17,531 nucleotides of DNA from JAKZSU01 sp047517485 (GTDB lineage Bacteria > Pseudomonadota > Alphaproteobacteria > UBA7887): the NCBI GenBank assembly GCA_047517485.1, contig JAKZSU010000220.1, positions 1 to 17,531 on the forward strand. Reading direction: 5' to 3'. The notes under the pieces were generated by a model that did not search any database, was not told where the DNA came from, and saw only the letters and a program-made list of their open reading frames with translations. This document shows positions 6,504-12,127 of the stretch, in pieces (the stretch's first letter is position 1; the number at the start of each line of letters is the position of its first letter). Both the position numbers and the translations under genes were made by a program.

Positions 6504-7351
6504 CCGCCGCCGACGTGCTCGCCCTATATGGCAGCGAGCGCGCCCCGACCGTCGCCGACCCGGAGCGGATTGCTTACGCGATCCGCGCGCTCGTGCCGAT
6601 CCTCGGCGCGCTCCCTGTGGCGAGCCTGAACGGCGCGGCCTGTCGGCGCTACGCGAAGCGGCGCGGCCTGTCGGACGGCACGATCCGCAAGGAGCTCGGC
6701 ACGTTACAGGCCGCGCTCAATTACGCGGCGGTGGAGGGGTTGCTGACGTCCGCGCCGCGCATTTGGCTCCCGCCGAAGCCCGCGCCGCGTGACCGCTGGC
6801 TGACGCGGGACGAGGTTGCCGCGCTGCTACGCGCCGCGTACCGCAACCCGAAGGCCAAGCATCTCGCCCGCTTCATCCTGACGGCGATCTACACAGGCAC
6901 CCGGTCACAGGCGATCCTGGGTCTTCGCTACACGCCGCACACTTCGGGCGGGAATGTCGATACCGAGGACGGGATGCTGTATCGCCGCGCCCCGGGCAAG
7001 ACCGAAACGAAAAAGCGGACCCCGCCCGTGCCGATCCCGGCCCGCTTGCTGGCGCACCTTCGACGCTGGGAACGGATGGGCGCGCAGCATGTGGTCGAGA
7101 TCGACGGCATGCCCGTCGCGAGCGTTAAACGCGCATGGGCGACGGCGCTCGCGACCGCCGGTATCGACCATTGCACCCGGCACGACCTGCGGCGGACGGC
7201 GGTGACGTGGGCGATGCGGGCCGGTGCCGACAAATGGGCCGCCTCCGGTTTCTTCGGGCTTTCGTTCGACATGCTGGAGCGGGTGTACGGCCACCATCAC
7301 CCCGATTATCTGCGTAGCGCAGTGGAGGCGCGGCGCGTCGCCGCAAATTAG
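6311..7351 (+). CDS. Tyrosine recombinase / site-specific integrase
   Basis: A 346-residue phage-type integrase. An N-terminal DNA-binding part (about 1-155) precedes the catalytic domain, which begins near DRWLTRDEVAALL (161-173). Catalytic residues seen are R198 (TGTRSQAI), H291 and R294 (RHDLRRTAVTW) and the nucleophile Y326 (LERVYGHHHPDYL); the strand with the expected Lys is around 230-236 (GKTETKK). The position usually held by a second His or Trp, before the tyrosine, reads FFGLSFDMLERVY, so that residue appears to be Leu. The ATG at 6311 has GAGGAG at 6294-6299 and gives the usual family N-terminus (MPRKALGARLY). The gene ends 41 bases from the 3' end of tRNA-Pro, its likely integration target. 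Confidence 0.93.
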   Translation: MPRKALGARLYCERNGVWYIRDLVGGSECRVSTRARDRREAEKALARYIADKDRPQGPSRPDEITAADVLALYGSERAPTVADPERIAYAIRALVPILGALPVASLNGAACRRYAKRRGLSDGTIRKELGTLQAALNYAAVEGLLTSAPRIWLPPKPAPRDRWLTRDEVAALLRAAYRNPKAKHLARFILTAIYTGTRSQAILGLRYTPHTSGGNVDTEDGMLYRRAPGKTETKKRTPPVPIPARLLAHLRRWERMGAQHVVEIDGMPVASVKRAWATALATAGIDHCTRHDLRRTAVTWAMRAGADKWAASGFFGLSFDMLERVYGHHHPDYLRSAVEARRVAAN

Positions 7352-7392
7352 ACGGAGGGGGGTTAACGGGTTGTTTTACTTATTGAAATTGC

Positions 7393-7430
7393 TGGTCGGA
7401 GTGAGTGGATTCGAACCACCGGCCCCTGCC
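7393..7430. other. Presumed attachment site (element-chromosome junction) in the tRNA 3' half
   Basis: Integrases of this type commonly recombine within the T arm and 3' end of tRNA genes. Here the integrase gene ends 41 bases away on the 3' side. The matching direct repeat should lie at the other end of the element, outside the window, so the exact core cannot be defined. The interval given covers the T arm, acceptor 3' strand and CCA only as the most likely location. Confidence 0.4.
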
Positions 7431-7469
7431 TCCCGAAGACAGTGCTCTACCAGGCTGAGCTACACTCCG
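7393..7469 (-). tRNA. tRNA-Pro (anticodon CGG)
   Basis: Read on the minus strand, 77 bases fold as a full cloverleaf. The 7-bp acceptor stem (CGGAGTG with CACTCCG), D arm with GCTC/GAGC, anticodon stem CTGTC/GGCAG around the loop TTCGGGA (anticodon CGG, reading the proline codon CCG), and T arm GGTGG-TTCGAAT-CCACT are all intact. The discriminator base is A and the terminal CCA is encoded (7393-7395). The C1 start and A73 discriminator suit a proline tRNA. The 3' end faces the integrase gene, so the element's attachment core probably lies inside the 3' half of this gene, with integration restoring an intact copy. Confidence 0.95.
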
Positions 7470-7499
7470 ACCGAGCCTCTGGCGCATCGAGGCGGGCGT

Positions 7500-7528
7500 T
7501 ATATAGCGCTTGGGCCGGGTGAGGGCAA
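7500..7528 (-). promoter_or_regulatory. Promoter of tRNA-Pro
   Basis: On the minus strand, TTGCCC (7523-7528) is followed by exactly 17 bases and then TATATA (7500-7505). Transcription would start near 7493, about 24 bases upstream of the mature tRNA 5' end at 7469. It lies on the chromosomal side, so the element's insertion does not separate the tRNA from its promoter. Confidence 0.65.
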
Positions 7529-7559
7529 GCCGGCGGCGGGGCGCCGGCCCACGGCGTTC

Positions 7560-7632
7560 ATACCAAACCGCGATGAGCAAGACTCATCGCGGTTTGTCGT
7601 GCGTTCAAGCGCCACGCAGGCTTTCCTCGCAT
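7560..7632. repeat. Dispersed palindromic repeat, copy 1
   Basis: This 73-base unit recurs almost exactly at 17321-17392; the two differ by one loop base (C or T) and a small change near the end (TTCC against GCC). It opens with a perfect 14-bp inverted repeat, 7564-7577 with 7583-7596, around a 5-base loop, followed by a unique arm beginning TCGTGCGTTCAAGCGCCACG. Together with the tract at 7601-7752 it fills most of the 313-base gene-free stretch between tRNA-Pro and the polyprenyl synthase gene. There is no run of T after the hairpin, so an ordinary rho-independent terminator is not supported. A REP-like family is a reasonable guess. Confidence 0.85.
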
Positions 7633-7752
7633 AAGCTCGGGCGCGCGGTCGCGCTTGCCGAGCTGCACACCGTGCAGCTCGATTGTTAAAAGAGCGTTCA
7701 AGCGCCACGCAGGCTGCCTCGCATAAGCTCGGGCGCGCGGTCGCGCTTGCCG
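7601..7752. repeat. Tandem-like direct repeat pair with an internal palindrome
   Basis: The second arm of repeat copy 1 (7601-7660) is repeated at 7694-7752, identical except for TTCC against GCC. Each ends in a GC-rich half-palindrome (GCGCG, CGGT, CGCGC). Between them lies a perfect 9-bp hairpin with a 3-base loop, GAGCTGCAC-ACC-GTGCAGCTC (7660-7680), followed by GATTGTTAAAA. The second arm therefore appears to move or duplicate separately from the leading hairpin. No protein-coding frame is credible here. Confidence 0.8.
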
Positions 7753-7786
7753 CCCGGCAATGAGTTTCACTCAATGCTGGACGGTA

Positions 7787-8839
7787 TCAGTAAGCGCGCT
7801 CGGTGGTGAACGCCACCGCGTCGATCAGCGCCTGGCGGTAGGCGTTGTCGGGGAAGCGTCCGAGCGCCGCGCGGGCGCGTTCGCCGTAGTCGCGGGCGCG
7901 CGCCATGGTCTCGGCGATCGCGGCGTGGCGTTCGAGCAGGTCGATCGCGTGGCCCAAATCGGCGTCGGTCTGCTCGCAGTCCTCGACCGTGCGGCGCCAG
8001 AAGGCGCGCTCGTCCTCGTCGCCGCGGGCGTAGGCGAGGACCACCGGCAAGGTCACCTTGCCTTCGCGGAAATCATCGCCGACGGTCTTGCCCAGGGTGG
8101 CTTCCGCGGCGACATAGTCGAGGCCGTCATCGACGAGCTGGAAGCCGATGCCGAGGTCGGTGCCGTATTCGAACAGCGCGCGGGCTTCCTCGGCCGGTCG
8201 ATTCGCCACCACGGCGCCGATTTCGGCCGCCGCTGCGAACAGCCGCGCGGTTTTTGCGGTGACCACTTCGAGATACGCCGCTTCGGTGGTGCCGGTGTCG
8301 TTCGAGGTCAACAGCTGCATCACCTCGCCCTCGGCGATCACCGCGCTGGCGCCCGACAGAATCGCCAGCACTTGCAGCGATCCGTCTTCGACCATCAATT
8401 GAAACGACCGGCTGAACAAAAAATCGCCGACCAGCACGCTCGCCTGATTGCCCCACAGCGCGTTGGCGGTGGCATTGCCGCGGCGCAGCGCGCTGTCGTC
8501 GACCACGTCGTCGTGGAGCAGGGTCGCGGTATGGATGAACTCGACGCACGCGGCGAGTCGGACGTGGCGGGTGCCTTGGTAGCCGCACAGTCGCGCCGCC
8601 AACAAGGTGATCAGCGGCCGCATGCGTTTGCCGCCCGCCGCCGTCAGATGGCCGGCGAGCTGCGGGATCAACGAGACCGGGCTCTGCATATGGTCGACGA
8701 TCACCCGATTGACCGAGGCCAGATCGTCCTGCACCAGGGCGTGCAACCGGTACAACGTCTCCTGCGGCGTCGTGGTGACTGGATTGCTGACTTCGGCGGC
8801 CAGGGCCACTGTTTTCGCTTCCCTCTCCGGCTCGAGCAA
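7787..8839 (-). CDS. ispB: Long-chain polyprenyl diphosphate synthase (octa-/decaprenyl type)
   Basis: A 350-residue trans-prenyltransferase that extends farnesyl diphosphate with isopentenyl diphosphate to make the quinone side chain. All core motifs are present: GGKR (69-72), the first Asp-rich motif HDDVVDD (109-115), RRGN (119-122), GDFLF (138-142) and the second Asp-rich motif LVDDGLDY (235-242), followed by KTVGDDFREGK. The residue five before the first Asp is Ala, so no bulky floor limits chain length, as expected for an octaprenyl or decaprenyl product; alphaproteobacteria generally make ubiquinone-10. The longest frame uses TTG at 8839 directly after a stop codon. GTG at 8809, with GGAGAGGG upstream, is an equally good start. 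It is transcribed divergently from the next gene. Confidence 0.92.
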   Translation of the reverse strand: MLEPEREAKTVALAAEVSNPVTTTPQETLYRLHALVQDDLASVNRVIVDHMQSPVSLIPQLAGHLTAAGGKRMRPLITLLAARLCGYQGTRHVRLAACVEFIHTATLLHDDVVDDSALRRGNATANALWGNQASVLVGDFLFSRSFQLMVEDGSLQVLAILSGASAVIAEGEVMQLLTSNDTGTTEAAYLEVVTAKTARLFAAAAEIGAVVANRPAEEARALFEYGTDLGIGFQLVDDGLDYVAAEATLGKTVGDDFREGKVTLPVVLAYARGDEDERAFWRRTVEDCEQTDADLGHAIDLLERHAAIAETMARARDYGERARAALGRFPDNAYRQALIDAVAFTTERAY

Positions 8840-8895
8840 TCATCGACCCACCCGGTCGATACTTCCCGGCCTTGACGCCCGTCGCGGCGCGGCGG

Positions 8896-8925
8896 AGCAT
8901 AGAGGCGGCGGTCCAGAATCGTCAA
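8896..8925 (-). promoter_or_regulatory. Candidate promoter for the polyprenyl synthase gene
   Basis: On the minus strand TTGACG (8920-8925), an 18-base spacer and TATGCT (8896-8901) form a good sigma-70-type pair about 50 bases before the longest start codon. It lies in the divergent region shared with the DUF2007 gene. Confidence 0.45.
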
Positions 8926-8940
8926 GCTGGAGCGTGGCGA

Positions 8941-8969
8941 ATTTCGCGCCGCCGCTGGTGAAGTATAAT
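8941..8969 (+). promoter_or_regulatory. Promoter for the DUF2007/methyltransferase/peptidase genes
   Basis: A perfect -10 box, TATAAT (8964-8969), lies 11 bases before the GTG start codon at 8981. The -35 position (8941-8946, ATTTCG, 17-base spacer) is poor. The predicted transcript would begin about 5 bases before the start codon, leaving no room for a ribosome-binding site. Confidence 0.5.
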
Positions 8970-8980
8970 ACGGGTTTGCC

Positions 8981-9187
8981 GTGAAAGAACTAGTTCGAAC
9001 CAACGATCCCGTGAGGATTTCGTGGCTCACCGCGCTGCTCGCCGATGGCGGCATCAAAACCGTGGTTCTCGACGCCAATGCGAGCATCGTCGAAGGCTCG
9101 ATCGGCGCCATCCAGCGCCGCATCATGGTCGCCGACGATGACCTGGCGGCGGCCCGGACCCTGCTCGAGGACGCCGATGAGGTCTGA
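8981..9187 (+). CDS. DUF2007-family small protein
   Basis: A 68-residue protein matching the pattern of DUF2007 proteins (putative signal-transducing, PII-like fold): KELVRTNDPVRISWLTALLADGGI, then VVLDANASIVEGSIGAIQRRIMVADDDLAAARTLLEDA. The family start (a KELLRTNDP-like sequence) coincides with the GTG at 8981, which supports that start even though no ribosome-binding site precedes it. Many alphaproteobacteria encode it directly before a TrmN6-like methyltransferase, as here, where the two genes overlap by 11 bases. Its molecular function is not established. Confidence is good for the family and low for any role. Confidence 0.82.
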   Translation: MKELVRTNDPVRISWLTALLADGGIKTVVLDANASIVEGSIGAIQRRIMVADDDLAAARTLLEDADEV

Positions 9188-9917
9188 TCCCACCACCCTC
9201 GACGGCTTGCTCGACGGCCGGGTGCGATTTTCCCAGCCGACCGACGGATATCGCGTGGCCATGGATGCCGTGATGCTCGCGGCCGCGGTGCCGGCGCGCG
9301 CACACGATCATGTGGTCGATCTTGGCGCCGGCGCCGGCGCGGCGAGCCTTTGTCTGGCGGCCCGGCTTGCGGATTGCCGGATTACCGCGATCGAGGTCGA
9401 TCCCATCGCCGCCCGGTTGGCGCGCGACAATGCGGCGCTCAATGACGCCGCCGGGCGGATTACCGTAATCGAGGCGGCGATCGAAACCGTGACCGCCGAT
9501 CACCTTGGCACTGTCGATCATGTGATGGCGAACCCGCCGTATTTGCCGCCGTCGCGGGCGGCGCCGTCGGCTCGCGGCGATCGCGCCACCGTCGAACAAG
9601 GCGACGTCGATCTCGCCGTTTGGATTCGGGTAGCGCTGACCCTGGTCCGCCCAAAAGGCTCGGTCAGCTTTATCCAGCGCGCCGATCGGCTCGACGATCT
9701 TATCGCCGGCCTCCGCCAGGCGGCGGGCGAAATTATCGTCTTTCCGCTGTGGCCGAAGCCGGGTCGGGCGGCGAAGCGTATTCTGGTCAGGGCGCGGCGC
9801 AATGTATCGTCGCCGCTGTCGCTCAAACCGGGTATGGTTCTCCACTGCGACGACGGTGCCTATACCGCCGCCGCCGAGAGCGTGCTCAAGCATGCCATGC
9901 CGATACCCATGGAGTGA
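9177..9917 (+). CDS. TrmN6-like tRNA1(Val) adenine-N6 methyltransferase family protein
   Basis: A 246-residue class I methyltransferase. DLGAGAGAASLCL (48-60) is the SAM-binding loop, AIEVDP (71-76) has the acidic residue that holds the ribose, and NPPYLPP (119-125) is the catalytic NPPY motif of N6-adenine and N5-glutamine methyltransferases. The N-terminal LLDGRVRFSQPTDGYRVAMDAVMLAA is typical of the TrmN6/YfiC group, which methylates A37 of tRNA1(Val), so that activity is the best guess. The ATG at 9177 is inside the end of the DUF2007 gene and gives the family N-terminus; the frame is open further left to 9045, but that stretch only shadows DUF2007. The substrate is not proven by sequence. 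Confidence 0.85.
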   Translation: MRSDPTTLDGLLDGRVRFSQPTDGYRVAMDAVMLAAAVPARAHDHVVDLGAGAGAASLCLAARLADCRITAIEVDPIAARLARDNAALNDAAGRITVIEAAIETVTADHLGTVDHVMANPPYLPPSRAAPSARGDRATVEQGDVDLAVWIRVALTLVRPKGSVSFIQRADRLDDLIAGLRQAAGEIIVFPLWPKPGRAAKRILVRARRNVSSPLSLKPGMVLHCDDGAYTAAAESVLKHAMPIPME

Positions 9918-9923
9918 TCACTC

Positions 9924-10763
9924 ATGCTGTCGCGCCTAATACCCTTTATTCCCAAACCGCCGCTGGTGGCGGTGGTCCGGCTCGCCGGGATGATCTCGCC
10001 GACGCCACAGCCAATGCGCAGCGCGCTGAGCCTACCGGCGCTCGCCGGCACCATCCAGCGCGCGTGCACCATGCGTGGGGTCAAGGCGTTGGCGTTGGCG
10101 ATCAACTCTCCGGGCGGCTCTCCGGTGCAGTCGGCGCTGATCGCGCGGCGGATCCGCCAGCTCGCGAAAGAGCACGACCTGCCGATTTTCGCTTTTATCG
10201 AGGATGTCGCGGCGTCGGGCGGCTATTGGCTGGCCTGCGCGGCGGACGAGATCTATGCCGAGCGCAGTTCGATCGTCGGCTCGATCGGCGTGGTATCCGC
10301 CGGTTTCGGTTTCGAGGAAGCGATCCGCAAAATCGGCGTCGAGCGCCGGGTGCACCATCAAGGCGCCAACAAGGCGATGCTCGACCCGTTTCGCGCCGAG
10401 GACCCGGACGACGTCGAGCGCCTGCTCGACATCCAGCGCGCGATCCATGACGACTTCAAGGACCACGTCCGCGACCGCCGCGGCAAGCGGCTCAAGGGCG
10501 AAGACGATGACTTGTTCAATGGCGATATCTGGACCGGCACGGCGGCGCTCAATCTCGGCTTGATCGACGGCATCGGCGAATTGCGCGGCGTGATGCGCGA
10601 TCGTTTTGGCGACAAGGTCCAGCTCCGCGTCGTCGGCGCCGAGCGCGGCTGGCTGCGCCGCCGCCTCGGCATGCATGGGGACTGGGCCGAGCCGCGGTCG
10701 ATCACGACGGGTGTTTTGGCGGCGATCGAAGAACGCGCGTTGTGGTCGCGATTCGGCCTGTAA
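9924..10763 (+). CDS. S49-family serine peptidase (SohB/SppA-like)
   Basis: A 279-residue peptidase of the signal-peptide-peptidase family. The Ser/Lys dyad is visible: S98 in DVAASGGYWLACAADEIYA and K150 in GANKAMLDPF. LAINSPGGSP (58-67) is the oxyanion-side motif and IVGSIGVVSAGFGFEEAI the conserved strand after the Ser. It has one peptidase domain, like SohB, rather than two as in long SppA. There is no convincing transmembrane helix; the N-terminus (MLSRLIPFIPKPPLVAVVRL) is only moderately hydrophobic, so it may be cytoplasmic or membrane-associated. It starts seven bases after the methyltransferase stop codon and belongs to the same transcription unit. Confidence 0.88.
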   Translation: MLSRLIPFIPKPPLVAVVRLAGMISPTPQPMRSALSLPALAGTIQRACTMRGVKALALAINSPGGSPVQSALIARRIRQLAKEHDLPIFAFIEDVAASGGYWLACAADEIYAERSSIVGSIGVVSAGFGFEEAIRKIGVERRVHHQGANKAMLDPFRAEDPDDVERLLDIQRAIHDDFKDHVRDRRGKRLKGEDDDLFNGDIWTGTAALNLGLIDGIGELRGVMRDRFGDKVQLRVVGAERGWLRRRLGMHGDWAEPRSITTGVLAAIEERALWSRFGL

Positions 10764-10842
10764 TCAACGCGCGCTGGTATTAAGCCCGGCGATCGGCTAA
10801 GAATTCCCCGCCTAAACGCAGCTAAAGAGAGCCCGGTGCACC

Positions 10843-11121
10843 ATGTTCGGTTTCAGCCTGCCCAAATTGATCTTTACGATTTTGGTTATCGTCGTCGTGT
10901 TTTACGGCTTCAAGGCGGTCACGCGTTTGCAAGAGCGTCGGCAAGCGAGCGGCGACACCAATGATGCCCCTCGCGGCGGCACCCAGGCCTCGGCTCAGCG
11001 CCGATCAAAGCCGGAATCGGACGGATCCGAGGATATGATCGCGTGCACCGTCTGTGGCACCTACGTCGCGGCGTCCGGCGCGCGGTCTTGTGGGCGCGGA
11101 GACTGTCCCTATCCCGGCTGA
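10843..11121 (+). CDS. Small membrane-anchored zinc-ribbon-like protein
   Basis: A 92-residue protein with three parts: an N-terminal transmembrane helix (about 7-25, LPKLIFTILVIVVVFYGFKA), a basic, low-complexity linker (about 30-65), and a C-terminal cysteine motif, CTVCGTYVAASGARSCGRGDC. The pairs CxxC and CxxxxC could bind one zinc. Small proteins with this layout are common in alphaproteobacteria just before glycyl-tRNA synthetase genes; their function is unknown. It lies 79 bases after the peptidase gene with no obvious terminator or strong ribosome-binding site between, and before the glyQ promoter, so it may be the last gene of the DUF2007 unit. Confidence 0.75.
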   Translation: MFGFSLPKLIFTILVIVVVFYGFKAVTRLQERRQASGDTNDAPRGGTQASAQRRSKPESDGSEDMIACTVCGTYVAASGARSCGRGDCPYPG

Positions 11122-11163
11122 GGCGATGATTTTGCATGCCCTGTCGGCGAGCCGGCGACGCGC

Positions 11164-11192
11164 TTGACCGCGTCATGGGCGGGCCGTATTGT
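11164..11192 (+). promoter_or_regulatory. Promoter of glyQ-glyS(-ppdK)
   Basis: TTGACC (11164-11169), exactly 17 bases, then TATTGT (11187-11192): five of six matches to each consensus element. Transcription would start near 11199, giving a leader of about 38 bases. This also rules out the longer glyQ reading frame beginning at 11189, whose start codon would fall in the -10 box. Confidence 0.65.
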
Positions 11193-11236
11193 CCGCGCGA
11201 TTTTCCTCCCACCCTGTCCCCTGTGATCGACGATCG

Positions 11237-12127
11237 ATGGCCGCTTCAAACGGGCGCGCACCGAGTTTCCAAAGCCTGATTCTGACCCTTCAGCGGTACT
11301 GGGCGGATCGCGGCTGCGTGTTACTTCAGCCCTATGACATGATGGTGGGCGCGGGGACGTTTCACCCCGCGACCCTGTTGCGCAGCCTGGGGCCCAAGCC
11401 GTGGAAAGCCGCCTACGTGCAACCCTCGCGGCGGCCGACCGACGGCCGCTATGGCGAGAATCCGAACCGGCTGCAGCACTATTATCAGTTCCAGGTGATC
11501 CTCAAGCCATCACCGTCCGACATTCAGGCGCTCTATCTCGATAGCCTGTCGGTGCTGGGCATCGATTCGCGCCTGCACGATATCCGCTTTGTCGAGGACG
11601 ACTGGGAGAGCCCGACCCTCGGCGCCTGGGGGCTCGGGTGGGAGGTGTGGTGCGACGGCATGGAAGTTTCGCAGTTCACCTACTTTCAACAGGTCGGCGG
11701 GATCGACTGTATGCCGGTCTCCGGTGAACTCACCTACGGTCTCGAACGCTTGGCGATGTACGTCCAGGGCATCGAGAACGTCTACGATCTCGATTGGAAT
11801 GGCGCCGGGGTCAGCTATGGCGATGTTTTTCTCGAGAACGAGCGGCAATACTCGCGGCACAATTTCGAGGCCGCGGACGTCGATGTGTTATTCCGCCATT
11901 TCGCCGATGCCGAGCGCGAGTGCGCGTCGCTCCTCGACCAAGATCTGCCGCTCCCGGCCTACGACCAATGCATCGCCGCGAGCCATCTGTTCAACTTGCT
12001 CGATGCCCGCGGCGTTATCAGCGTTACCGAACGCGCCGCCTACATCGGGCGGGTTAGAGCGTTGGCCAAAGGCTGCTGCGAGAGCTGGCTGGCATGCCAG
12101 AACGATGAGACAGCCGAGCATGGCTGA
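11237..12127 (+). CDS. glyQ: Glycyl-tRNA synthetase alpha subunit
   Basis: A 296-residue protein, the usual length for the alpha subunit of the bacterial alpha2-beta2 enzyme that charges tRNA-Gly. It holds the class II catalytic core: SFQSLILTLQRYWADRGCVLLQPYD near the N-terminus, VQPSRRPTDGRYGENPNRLQ (61-80) for ATP and motif 2, and MPVSGELTYGLERLAMY as the motif 3-like element with its arginine. The ATG at 11237 is chosen because the family begins at about this point and the promoter's -10 box lies further upstream. The ribosome-binding site is weak. It overlaps glyS by 8 bases, which helps balance the two subunits. Confidence 0.95.
   Translation: MAASNGRAPSFQSLILTLQRYWADRGCVLLQPYDMMVGAGTFHPATLLRSLGPKPWKAAYVQPSRRPTDGRYGENPNRLQHYYQFQVILKPSPSDIQALYLDSLSVLGIDSRLHDIRFVEDDWESPTLGAWGLGWEVWCDGMEVSQFTYFQQVGGIDCMPVSGELTYGLERLAMYVQGIENVYDLDWNGAGVSYGDVFLENERQYSRHNFEAADVDVLFRHFADAERECASLLDQDLPLPAYDQCIAASHLFNLLDARGVISVTERAAYIGRVRALAKGCCESWLACQNDETAEHG

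Noticed and set aside
7564..7596. Rho-independent terminator
   Set aside because: The hairpin is strong but no T run follows it on either strand, and the same unit recurs elsewhere as a repeat.
7224..7634. Plus-strand frame running through the tRNA (GVSGFEPPAP-type peptide)
   Set aside because: This peptide is the familiar false translation of the antisense strand of a tRNA gene.
7560..7752. CRISPR array
   Set aside because: Only two arm copies, with no regular spacers and no cas genes nearby.
7499..7774. Minus-strand frames giving peptides such as ACVALERTTNRDES
   Set aside because: The same peptide arises at 17203-17420 from the palindromic repeat; it is repeat DNA read as protein.
7760..8875. 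Long plus-strand frame of 371 codons
   Set aside because: It is the shadow of the polyprenyl diphosphate synthase gene, which carries all catalytic motifs on the minus strand.
11189..11236. Longer glyQ start, adding 16 residues
   Set aside because: The start codon would lie in the -10 box of the promoter, and the extra residues are not typical of the family.
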